Origin: an uncultured bacterium
GTDB lineage: Bacteria; Bacillota; Clostridia; Oscillospirales; Ruminococcaceae
Assembly: GCA_905215595.1 (NCBI GenBank)
Contig: CAJMQZ010000075.1
Location: 1 to 9,443 of the forward strand
DNA length: 9,443 bases
Direction of reading: 5' to 3'
The position numbers were made by a program, and so were the translations under genes. Shown piece after piece: positions 1 through 5,952 of the stretch. Positions within the stretch are counted from its first letter, which is position 1, and each line of letters starts with the position of its first letter. Below the pieces are notes generated by a model. It was not told the origin of the DNA. It saw only the letters and a list, made by a program, of their open reading frames with translations, and made no database searches.

Positions 1-2
1 AA

Positions 3-52
3 AGCTCCCCCTTCGGGGGAGCTGGCGAACGAATGTGAGCCTGAGAGGGTTC
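3..52 (+). repeat. Partial copy of palindromic intergenic repeat (right half)
   Basis: A 9-bp stem AGCTCCCCC / GGGGGAGCT with loop TTC (3-23) is followed by a variable middle and the end sequence GAGAGGGTTC (43-52). The same layout and the same end sequence occur at 1433-1484, and in inverted form at 1355-1403. Only one half of the composite element is visible, and the other half probably lies left of the window. The following stretch 53-131 has no gene. It holds a small hairpin GTTTCC-GCA-GGAAAC (71-85) and nothing else I can name. Confidence 0.7.
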
Positions 53-131
53 AGCCCCCGCAGCGCAACTGTTTCCGCAGGAAACGAGCGCCGCAACTGC
101 TGCTTACCTTTACGACCCCTCCCGTGAAAAT

Positions 132-167
132 AGAATACCGGAGCGTCCGCAGACGCTCCGGTATTCT
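132..167 (-). terminator. Intrinsic terminator at the end of the leu operon
   Basis: A perfect 16-bp inverted repeat (132-147 and 152-167) closes on a 4-base loop CGCA. Read on the minus strand it lies 76 bases past the leuB stop codon and is followed by ATTTTC, a short U tract. This is the expected end of the leuACDB transcript. The plus-strand side lacks an immediate U run (GAAATTATAAATCGTTTTT), so termination in that direction is less likely. Confidence 0.8.
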
Positions 168-243
168 GAAATTATAAATCGTTTTTCCTTGAACTATGCG
201 CAGAGCAAAGCGGAGCGCATTTCAAATCGTCCCGCGCTGCGGC

Positions 244-1317
244 TTAAAGCTCTGCCAGAATGGCGTCGCCCATGGCGGTGCAGCCAAGGCAAGTGCAGCC
301 GTTGCTCATGTTGTCGGCTGTGCGCAGCCCCTTGTCCAGTACACGGCTCACAGCGTTCTCAATGGCATCGGCTTCCTCTGCCATGCCAAAGGAGTACCGC
401 AGCATCATGGCGGCGGACAGAATGCAGGCAGTGGGGTTTACGATGTCCTTGCCTGCAATGTCCGGGGCCGAGCCGTGGATGGGCTCGTACAGACCCCGGG
501 TGCCATCGCCAAGGCTGGAGGACGGGATCATACCGATGGAACCGGTGATCATGGAAGCCTCGTCCGACAGGATATCGCCGAACATATTTTCGGTGACGAT
601 CACGTCAAACTGGGCGGGGTTCTTCACGATCTGCATGGCGCAGTTGTCCACGAACATCTCGCTGTACTCCACATCCGGGTACTCGGCCTGCAGCCGGTGC
701 ATCACGGTGCGCCACAGGCGGCTGGTGTCCAGCACGTTGGCCTTGTCCACGCAGCACAGCTTTTTGCGGCGCTTGCGGGCGGTCTCGAAGCCGATGCGGC
801 CAATGCGCTCGATCTCGTGCTCCGCATAGGGCATGGTATCCACAGCCTGCTTTTCGCCGTTTTCCAGCGTGTGGGTCTGGTGCTGGCCGAAATACACGCC
901 GCCGATCAGCTCCCGCACGATGATAAAGTCAATGCCCTGTGCCACGATCTCGGGCTTCAGGGGGCTTGCCGGAGCCAGCTGCGGCCAGATCTTCGCGGGG
1001 CGGTTGTTGGCGTACAGTCCCATCCCGGCGCGCAGCCGCAGCAGGCCTTTTTCCGGCCGCTGCTCCCCGGGCAGACCCTCCCACTTGGGGCCGCCCACCG
1101 CGCCCAGCAGCACGCTGTCGGCGGCAAGGCACTTGTCCAGCTCGTGCTGGGGCAGCGGGTCGCCGTATTTGTCAATGGCCTCGCCGCCCATGGCGGCAGC
1201 GGTGTAATGGAAGGTATGGCCGTACTTTTCAGCCACCTTATCCAGCACCCGGAGGGTCTGCTTTACGATCTCCGGGCTGGAGCAATCGCCCCAGATGACA
1301 GCAATATTTTTTTCCAT
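244..1317 (-). CDS. leuB: 3-isopropylmalate dehydrogenase
   Basis: LeuB (357 residues, usual family length) oxidises and decarboxylates (2R,3S)-3-isopropylmalate with NAD+ to 2-ketoisocaproate in the cytoplasm, the third step of leucine synthesis. Visible family residues are the substrate-binding arginines around R96, R106 and R135, the catalytic Tyr142 (RELIGGVYFG) and Lys192 (VDKANVLDTSRLWR), the metal-binding aspartates D224, D248 and D252 (MFVDN, TENMFGDILSDEASM), and the NAD-site segment EPIHGSAPDIAG (279-289) with N294. The start is supported by AAGGAG at 1327-1332, nine bases upstream. It is the last gene of the operon, 195 bp after leuD, with a palindromic repeat in the gap. The N-terminal motif is odd: the usual PGDGIGPE reads WGDCSSPE (residues 9-16), and RELTGG reads RELIGG. 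The catalytic residues are intact, so I expect an active enzyme. Confidence 0.95.
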   Translation of the reverse strand: MEKNIAVIWGDCSSPEIVKQTLRVLDKVAEKYGHTFHYTAAAMGGEAIDKYGDPLPQHELDKCLAADSVLLGAVGGPKWEGLPGEQRPEKGLLRLRAGMGLYANNRPAKIWPQLAPASPLKPEIVAQGIDFIIVRELIGGVYFGQHQTHTLENGEKQAVDTMPYAEHEIERIGRIGFETARKRRKKLCCVDKANVLDTSRLWRTVMHRLQAEYPDVEYSEMFVDNCAMQIVKNPAQFDVIVTENMFGDILSDEASMITGSIGMIPSSSLGDGTRGLYEPIHGSAPDIAGKDIVNPTACILSAAMMLRYSFGMAEEADAIENAVSRVLDKGLRTADNMSNGCTCLGCTAMGDAILAEL

Positions 1318-1354
1318 GGGTCTGTTCTCCTTATTGGTTAATTTCTCACCGGAT

Positions 1355-1484
1355 GAACCCTCTCAGCTTCGCTGCGCTCAGCAGCTCCCCCGAAGGGGGA
1401 GCTTTTATGCTTCTGACCGATAGATACGCAAGACCTCCCCCTTTCGGGGGAGGTGGCATCGCGCAGCGATGACGGAGAGGGTTC
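1355..1484. repeat. Composite palindromic repeat in the leuD-leuB spacer
   Basis: This 130-bp element is bounded by perfect 10-bp inverted ends GAACCCTCTC (1355-1364) and GAGAGGGTTC (1475-1484). Each half carries a C-run/G-run hairpin: AGCTCCCCC-GAA-GGGGGAGCT (1383-1403) and ACCTCCCCC-TTTC-GGGGGAGGT (1433-1454). The right half adds CATCGC-GCA-GCGATG (1457-1471). About 29 bp of unique sequence separate the halves. No transposase is encoded, so it resembles a MITE or REP-like element. It is transcribed within the operon and would fold into strong hairpins in the mRNA. The left hairpin is followed by TTTT only on the plus strand, so it is not an obvious terminator for the leu transcript. Confidence 0.8.
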
Positions 1485-1512
1485 CGCACCGTTTGCGTGG
1501 GAGCGGATGGGC

Positions 1513-1995
1513 TTATTTCTGGATGGCCTTCATCAGGCCGCCGGCGGAGATGATGTTCTGGATAAAGGGCGGGAAGGGCTCGGCGTGGAACACCTTGCCG
1601 TTGGTCTCGTCGGTGATGACGCCGGTGTCAAAGTCCACGCTCACGGTGTCGCCTGCGCTGATGGCGTCCACAGCCTCCGGGCACTCCATGATGGGCAGGC
1701 CGATGTTGATGCTGTTGCGGTAGAAGATGCGGGCAAAGCTCTTGGCAATGACCACCGAGATGCCGGCGGTCTTGATGCACAGCGGTGCGTGCTCACGGGA
1801 GGAGCCGCAGCCGAAGTTCCAGCCGCCCACCATGATGTCGCCGTCCTTCACATTCTTGACGAAATCCTTGTCGATGTCCTCCATGCAGTGGCTGGCCAGC
1901 TCCTTGGCGTCCTGGGTGTTCAGGTGGCGGGCCGGGATGATGACATCGGTGTCCACATTATCCGGGTATTTGAAAACAGAACCTTTTGCGTTCAT
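1513..1995 (-). CDS. leuD: 3-isopropylmalate dehydratase small subunit
   Basis: LeuD (160 residues) is the small, swivelling subunit of isopropylmalate isomerase. With LeuC it interconverts 2-isopropylmalate and 3-isopropylmalate through dehydration and rehydration. The sequence shows the family segments DNVDTDVIIPARHL (12-25), the substrate-recognition segment NFGCGSSREHA (60-70) and SFARIFYRNSINIGLP (86-101). The length matches the short LeuD type found with the about 420-residue LeuC in clostridia and archaea, not the about 200-residue proteobacterial type. GAAAGGAG at 2003-2010 lies seven bases before the ATG and fixes the start. The gene follows leuC by only 18 bp, consistent with tight co-expression of the two subunits. 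Confidence 0.95.
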   Translation of the reverse strand: MNAKGSVFKYPDNVDTDVIIPARHLNTQDAKELASHCMEDIDKDFVKNVKDGDIMVGGWNFGCGSSREHAPLCIKTAGISVVIAKSFARIFYRNSINIGLPIMECPEAVDAISAGDTVSVDFDTGVITDETNGKVFHAEPFPPFIQNIISAGGLMKAIQK

Positions 1996-2013
1996 TGTTG
2001 TTCTCCTTTCCGA

Positions 2014-3273
2014 TCAGACCGTGCGGGGGTCGGTGATATAGCCGGTGAGGGCGCTGGCGGCGGCGGTGGCGGGAGAAGCCAGGTAGACCTCGCTCTTCAC
2101 ATGGCCCATGCGGCCCACAAAGTTGCGGTTGGTGGTGGAAACGCAGCGCTCGCCCTCGGCCAGAATGCCCATGTAGCCGCCCAGGCAGGGGCCGCAGGTG
2201 GGAGTGGACACGATGCAGCCTGCATCAATGAAGGCGGTGGTCCAGCCGCGCAGGATGCACTCCTTGTACACGGCCATGGTGGCGGGGATGATGATGCCGC
2301 GCACGCCCTTGGCGATGTGCTTGCCCTTGAGGATGTTGTAAGCGGCTTCCATGTCCTCTAAGCGGCCGTTGGTGCAGCTGCCGATGACCACCTGATCGAT
2401 CTTAATGTCCTTGCCCTCGCTGGCAACATGGGTATTCTCGGGCAGGTGAGGGTAGCTGACGGTGGGCTCCAGTGCGCCGAGGTCGATCTCAATGGTCTTT
2501 TCGTACACGGCATCGGGATCAGCTTCGTAGAACACCGGCGGGCGCTGGCTGCGGCCTGCAAGGTAAGCCTTGGTCACCTCGTCCACCGGGAAGATACCGT
2601 TCTTGGCACCGGCCTCAATCGCCATATTGCAGATGCACAGGCGGTCATCCATGGTCAGGCCAGCCACACCCGGGCCGGTGAACTCCATAGACTTATACAG
2701 TGCGCCGTCCACACCGATCATACCGATGATATGCAAAATCAGATCCTTGCCGGATACCCGGGGATTAAATTTGCCGGTAAGCACAAACTTGATAGCAGAG
2801 GGCACCTTGAACCACGCCATGCCGGTGGCCATGCCAGCGGCCATATCGGTAGAGCCTACACCGGTGGAGAAGGCACCCAGCGCACCGTAGGTGCAGGTGT
2901 GGCTGTCCGCGCCGATCACGCAGTCACCGGCGGTGACGATGCCTTTTTCCGGCAGCAGCGCGTGCTCAATGCCCATCTGACCTACATCGTAGAAGTTGAG
3001 GATATCGTATTTATTGGCAAACTCCCGGCACTGCTTGGACTGTGTAGCGCTCTTGATATCCTTATTGGGTACAAAGTGGTCCAGCACGATAGCGATATGC
3101 TCTTTATCAAACACACGGTCAAAACCGGCGCGTTCAAACTCATTGATGGCCACCGGGGTGGTGATATCGTTGCCCAGCACGATGTCCAACTTTGCGTTGA
3201 TGAGCTGGCCTGCCTTGACCTCCGGCAGTCCGGCGTGTGCGGCAAGGATCTTCTGCGTCAGGGTCATTCCCAT
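2014..3273 (-). CDS. leuC: 3-isopropylmalate dehydratase large subunit
   Basis: LeuC (419 residues) is the large, iron-sulfur subunit of isopropylmalate isomerase in the aconitase superfamily, cytoplasmic and paired with LeuD. The three [4Fe-4S] ligands are visible as C300 (IGSCTNGR), C360 and C363 (TCGPCLGG). Other aconitase-family segments are the DHFVPN region (65-70), GADSHTCTYGALGAFSTGVGS (121-141) and the C-terminal stretch TTNRNFVGRMG (380-390). The length fits the short LeuC type and not the about 466-residue E. coli type. There are two nearby Met codons (residues 1 and 3). AAAAGGAG at 3283-3290 lies nine bases from the first, so that one is chosen. The cluster is expected to be oxygen-sensitive, as in relatives. 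The gene is separated from leuA by a 226-bp spacer filled mostly by a repeat. Confidence 0.95.
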   Translation of the reverse strand: MGMTLTQKILAAHAGLPEVKAGQLINAKLDIVLGNDITTPVAINEFERAGFDRVFDKEHIAIVLDHFVPNKDIKSATQSKQCREFANKYDILNFYDVGQMGIEHALLPEKGIVTAGDCVIGADSHTCTYGALGAFSTGVGSTDMAAGMATGMAWFKVPSAIKFVLTGKFNPRVSGKDLILHIIGMIGVDGALYKSMEFTGPGVAGLTMDDRLCICNMAIEAGAKNGIFPVDEVTKAYLAGRSQRPPVFYEADPDAVYEKTIEIDLGALEPTVSYPHLPENTHVASEGKDIKIDQVVIGSCTNGRLEDMEAAYNILKGKHIAKGVRGIIIPATMAVYKECILRGWTTAFIDAGCIVSTPTCGPCLGGYMGILAEGERCVSTTNRNFVGRMGHVKSEVYLASPATAAASALTGYITDPRTV

Positions 3274-3317
3274 GGTAGTTTTCTCCTTTTTACTTTGATT
3301 TGCATCTGTCGGCGGAT

Positions 3318-3498
3318 ACCCCTTCCGTCACGGCTTACGCCGTGCCACCTGTTCCCCTTTCTGGCTTCGCCATCTTCCCCCGACCGGGGGAAGTCTGTCC
3401 AAGGGGACGGCTTTTCGAGAGGGCGGGTAACTTTTCCGGCATTGCTATAAGGCGTCCCCTTGGGGGAGCTGTCTTTGCGGAGCAAAGACTGAGGGGGT
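3318..3498. repeat. Composite palindromic repeat in the leuA-leuC spacer
   Basis: The element runs from ACCCCTTCCGTC at 3318 to CTGAGGGGGT ending at 3498, imperfect inverted ends. From left to right it holds the hairpin CACGGC-TTAC-GCCGTG (3329-3344), an internal CTTCCCCC / GGGGGAAG hairpin (about 3374-3393), a core beginning AAGGGGACGGCTTTTCG (3401-3417), the segment CCTTGGGGGAGCT, and the hairpin GTCTTTGC-GGA-GCAAAGAC (3471-3489). The core and both ends recur in the copy at 5190-5327, but the internal C-run/G-run unit is extra here. Its right end touches the leuA stop codon (3500-3502). Confidence 0.75.
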
Positions 3499-3499
3499 C

Positions 3500-5152
3500 T
3501 TATCGATTGTTGATTGCGCTGACAAGGGCACGGATACCGGCCACGATGATGTCGGTGTCGGTACCGGCACCCCATGTGACTGTGTTGTCGCCCCAGACAA
3601 GTCCCACATAGGAGGCTGCACGGGAGGTAGAGCCCTCGTCCAGACTGTGCTCAGAGTAGTTTTCCAGATGGAATTCCATACCGGTGGCGCTCTGGATCGC
3701 GTTGGCTACGGCATCCAGACGGCCGTTGCCCACCGAGGTGACCACCTTGCGCTGCCCGTTCAGCTCCAGCGTGACTGTGGCGGTAATGCCGTTTACCTGT
3801 GCAAAGTGGGCTTCCACCACATTCAGCGGCTTTGCACGGTTGAGGTAGGTATCCTCGAAGATGTGCAGCACCTCGGCGGCGCTCAGCTCCTTGTGGCTGT
3901 GGTCGGACACGCTCTTGACCTTATAGCCCAGCGCCTCCCGCATCTTGGGGGGCAGATTGTAGCCGTAGTTCTGTTCCAGCACAAAACCGATGCCGCCCTT
4001 GCCGCTCTGGCTGTTGATGCGGATAACGTCGGCGTCGTAGGTGCGGCCGATGTCGTGGGGGTCCACCGGGATGTAGGGACAGGTCCAGCGGTGTTCGCCG
4101 GTCTGCTTGCGGTACGCCATGCCCTTGGCAATGGCGTCCTGATGGCTGCCGGAGAAGGCGGCAAACACCAGCTGTCCGGCGTAGGGGGTACGCTCGTAGA
4201 TATGCATCCGGGTCACCCGCTCGTAGGTGGCGCAGATGGCGGGCATATCCGAGAAGTCCAGCTTGGGGTCTACGCCGTGGCTGTACATATTCATGGCCAG
4301 CGTCACAGCGTCCACATTGCCGGTGCGCTCGCCGTTGCCGAACAGGCAGCACTCCACGCGCTGTGCGCCCGCCAGCACTGCCAGCTCTGCGCAGGCCACG
4401 CCGGTGCCGCGGTCGTTGTGGGGGTGGGTGGAGATGATCACGCTGTCGCGGTATTTCAGGTGCTTGTCGCAATACTCGATCTGGTTGGCATACACATGGG
4501 GCATACTCATCTCCACGGTCACCGGCAGGTTGATGATCATGGGGCGCTCCGGGGTGGGCTGCATGATATCCAGCACGGCGTTGCACACCTCTACGGCGTA
4601 GTCCACCTCGGTGCCGGTAAAGCTTTCGGGGCTGTACTCGAACAGGAAATTGCCCTCGTACTCCTCGCTAAGCTGCTTGACCAGCTTTGCGCCGTCCACG
4701 GCGATCTGCTTGATCTCCTCTTTGGACTTGTGGAACACCTGCTCCCGCTGTGCCACGGAGGTGGAGTTGTAGAAGTGGATCACCGCCCGGGGTGCGCCCT
4801 TGACTGCCTCGAAGGTGCGGCGGATGATGTGGTCGCGGCACTGGGTCAGCACCTGCACGGTGACGTCGGCGGGGATCATGTCCTTTTCGATCAGGGTGCG
4901 CAGGAACTCGTACTCGGTCTCGCTGGCGGCGGGGAAGCCCACCTCGATCTCCTTGAAGCCGATCTTCACCAGCATCTGGAAAAACTCCAGCTTTTCTGCA
5001 AGGCTCATGGGCACGATCAGCGCCTGATTGCCGTCCCGCAGATCCACGCTGCACCATGCGGGAGCCTTTTCAATATGGTCTTTTTTTACCCAGCTGTCAT
5101 AACCGGCGGGTACCGGGTAGTACCCCGGTGCGTACTTGGTAGCGTCCATCAT
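3500..5152 (-). CDS. leuA: 2-isopropylmalate synthase (type 2 LeuA)
   Basis: LeuA condenses 2-ketoisovalerate with acetyl-CoA to 2-isopropylmalate, the committed and normally leucine-inhibited step. With the chosen start it has 550 residues, the length of the type-2 (yeast-like) family. The catalytic TIM barrel shows DLRDGNQAL (residues 37-45, with R39 and metal ligand D40), EVGFPAAS (70-77), the metal-binding HPHND (H243, H245) and GNGERTGN (272-279). SGSHQDAI (334-341) lies in the linker region. The C-terminal regulatory dimer domain spans about 435-550 and ends in the SLDEGSTSRAASYVGL stretch. The reading frame is open to an ATG at 5191, but that start has no ribosome binding site and lies in the repeat. 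The ATG at 5152 has AGGAGG eight bases upstream, so it is preferred; the adjacent ATG at 5149 is the alternative. It is the first gene of the operon and is controlled by the upstream T-box. Confidence 0.94.
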   Translation of the reverse strand: MMDATKYAPGYYPVPAGYDSWVKKDHIEKAPAWCSVDLRDGNQALIVPMSLAEKLEFFQMLVKIGFKEIEVGFPAASETEYEFLRTLIEKDMIPADVTVQVLTQCRDHIIRRTFEAVKGAPRAVIHFYNSTSVAQREQVFHKSKEEIKQIAVDGAKLVKQLSEEYEGNFLFEYSPESFTGTEVDYAVEVCNAVLDIMQPTPERPMIINLPVTVEMSMPHVYANQIEYCDKHLKYRDSVIISTHPHNDRGTGVACAELAVLAGAQRVECCLFGNGERTGNVDAVTLAMNMYSHGVDPKLDFSDMPAICATYERVTRMHIYERTPYAGQLVFAAFSGSHQDAIAKGMAYRKQTGEHRWTCPYIPVDPHDIGRTYDADVIRINSQSGKGGIGFVLEQNYGYNLPPKMREALGYKVKSVSDHSHKELSAAEVLHIFEDTYLNRAKPLNVVEAHFAQVNGITATVTLELNGQRKVVTSVGNGRLDAVANAIQSATGMEFHLENYSEHSLDEGSTSRAASYVGLVWGDNTVTWGAGTDTDIIVAGIRALVSAINNR

Positions 5153-5160
5153 CCTGTTGT

Positions 5161-5166
5161 CCTCCT
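5161..5166 (-). promoter_or_regulatory. Ribosome binding site deciding the leuA start
   Basis: On the minus strand AGGAGG ends eight bases before the ATG at 5152. This favours a 550-residue LeuA over the reading frame's first ATG at 5191, which would add 13 residues and has no purine-rich site before it. Confidence 0.85.
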
Positions 5167-5189
5167 GATGTTGTGGTGCATAAAAATGC

Positions 5190-5327
5190 ACCCCTTCCGT
5201 CTGCTCGTTTCACTCGCATCCACCTTCCCCAAGGGGACGGCTTTCCGGAATGCGGTAAAGTTGCGGTATTGCCCAAAGGCGCCTCCTTGGGGGAGCTAGC
5301 ATCGCGCAGCGATGCCTGAAGGGGGAT
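5190..5327. repeat. Composite palindromic repeat between the T-box and leuA
   Basis: The element begins ACCCCTTCCGTC (5190) and ends CTGAAGGGGGAT (5316-5327). It shares with the copy at 3318-3498 the core AAGGGGACGGCTTT(C/T)CG (here 5231-5247) and the CCTTGGGGGAGCT segment (about 5285-5297). Its right half has a perfect 7-bp hairpin GCATCGC-GCA-GCGATGC (5299-5315), nearly identical to the one at 1457-1471. It occupies the 5' untranslated part of the leuA mRNA, starting nine bases past the T-box terminator U tract and ending 23 bases before the leuA ribosome binding site. Confidence 0.78.
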
Positions 5328-5335
5328 CCGCATAC

Positions 5336-5382
5336 AAAAAGGCTCCCGTCTTTCAAGGCGAAAACCTTGAGAGACGAGAGCC
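5336..5382 (-). terminator. T-box-controlled intrinsic terminator
   Basis: On the minus strand an 18-bp stem (5382-5365 with 5358-5341, one mismatch and one G-U) closes on a 6-base loop and is followed by TTTTTGT (5340-5334). Its 5' arm contains the CGTCTCTC that the antiterminator needs, so the two structures exclude each other, as expected for transcriptional attenuation. Confidence 0.9.
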
Positions 5383-5647
5383 TGTAAATTGCTTTTACAG
5401 GGCACCCGTGGTACCACTCTCCTTGCTGCACGGTCAGGTACAGCCCCTTTGCACGATCGGCCAAAACGGCGAATCGCTGCCCCTGTAACGGTGGGCGTCC
5501 GTCAGAACCTACTTGTCCGTTCAGTTCTGCCGCTCAGGGGCCAGTATCCGAAGTTCTCTGCACCCGCCTTGCACCACCCGGCGGCTCTCTGCACGCAGAA
5601 GAAAGATCGTTTTATCCCCGTCAACGCATTTGCACTTTGTTGAAAGT
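5336..5647 (-). promoter_or_regulatory. T-box riboswitch leader, probably tRNA-Leu responsive
   Basis: This leader RNA of about 310 nt precedes leuA. The signature T-box AGAGTGGTACCACGGG lies at 5420-5405. The antiterminator can be drawn exactly: GAGAG (5421-5417) pairs with CTCTC (5373-5369) and ACG (5409-5407) with CGT (5376-5374). This leaves the classic 7-base bulge UGGUACC, whose UGGU would pair with a tRNA ACCA end. Stem III is a perfect 7-bp hairpin just upstream (5444-5425, GCTGTAC / GTGCAGC). Stem I shows GGGG/CCCC pairing next to UUGAC and UGAGC, consistent with the kink-turn at its base, and the AGAGAG bulge and distal CCGCC/GGCGG stem. The specifier candidates are CUG (5544-5542, my preferred fold) and CUU (5553-5551, preceded by GAA). 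Both encode leucine, matching the operon. Uncharged tRNA-Leu binding is expected to prevent termination and raise leuACDB expression. Confidence 0.93.
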
Positions 5648-5653
5648 GAGATA

Positions 5654-5682
5654 ATTTTAGCACGCCTGCCAGAAAGTGTCAA
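5654..5682 (-). promoter_or_regulatory. Sigma-A promoter of the leu operon
   Basis: On the minus strand a consensus -35 TTGACA (5682-5677) is separated by exactly 17 bp from a -10 TAAAAT (5659-5654), one mismatch from consensus. The predicted transcript start is near 5647, directly upstream of the T-box Stem I. The strength of the match suggests that control is mainly by attenuation in the leader and not by weak initiation. Confidence 0.88.
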
Positions 5683-5703
5683 GAAGTTTCATTCAGGATA
5701 AAG

Positions 5704-5718
5704 ATGAAAGCATTTCAT
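5704..5718. repeat. Short palindrome upstream of the leu promoter
   Basis: ATGAAA-GCA-TTTCAT is a perfect 6-bp inverted repeat around 3 bases, lying 21 bp upstream of the leu -35 box. A further TTTCAT half-site occurs at 5687-5692. It could be an operator for an unidentified regulator of the leu operon or of ftsH. In an AT-rich spacer it could also be chance. Confidence 0.35.
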
Positions 5719-5874
5719 AATACCATGGGGTAAATCATGCAAAATTAAGGTCGTTGTTTCCCTGCCCCCTCATCCGGCAAGCTCTTTGCGCACCTATAAT
5801 ATGGTAACTGAGCGGCTTTAGCCCTCTTTGTTAAGAAACTGCTAAGTTTTTGCAAAGTTGCCCTCACTGCGCTG
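5719..5874. other. Divergent spacer between leu operon and ftsH
   Basis: This gene-free stretch is the AT-richer core of the divergent promoter region. It contains a perfect TATAAT on the plus strand (5795-5800) but no recognisable -35 at the right distance, so a second ftsH promoter here is possible but unsupported. I see no ORF with a ribosome binding site, RNA gene or copy of the palindromic repeat. Confidence 0.5.
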
Positions 5875-5901
5875 TTGCCGGGCGGCAAGGTGTGGTATAC
5901 T
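5875..5901 (+). promoter_or_regulatory. Probable ftsH promoter (extended -10)
   Basis: TATACT (5896-5901) is preceded by TG at 5893-5894, giving an extended -10 (TGGTATACT). A weak -35-like TTGCCG lies at 5875-5880 with a short 15-bp spacer. Initiation near 5908 would give a leader of about 45 nt containing AGGAGG. Confidence 0.6.
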
Positions 5902-5952
5902 GGACGCAGCAAACGGGTGGAAGCCCACCTTATATAGAAGGAGGAAGATCCC

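Noticed and set aside
429..443. LeuB possibly truncated or frameshifted because of its unusual N-terminus
   Set aside because: The frame is continuous from the ribosome binding site to the stop, the length is normal, and all downstream catalytic motifs are in the expected spacing. The divergence is confined to a few substitutions.
1383..1406. AGCTCCCCC-GAA-GGGGGAGCT followed by TTTT as a terminator
   Set aside because: The T run follows only on the plus strand, where no gene is transcribed. For the minus-strand leu mRNA there is no U tract, and the hairpin belongs to the repeat element.
1433..1484. CRISPR-like array from the repeated CTCCCCC/GGGGGAG units
   Set aside because: The units are few, differ in sequence and orientation, are not regularly spaced, and no cas gene is near. 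They fit palindromic intergenic repeats.
5153..5191. Upstream ATG at 5191 as the leuA start
   Set aside because: It falls in the edge of the palindromic repeat and lacks a purine-rich site, whereas the ATG at 5152 has AGGAGG at ideal distance and gives the usual LeuA length.
3647..5299. A 550-codon open frame on the plus strand opposite leuA
   Set aside because: It mirrors leuA codon bias, gives a His/Val/Leu/Gly-rich product without recognisable domains, and has no ribosome binding site. Similar shadows occur opposite leuB, leuC and leuD.
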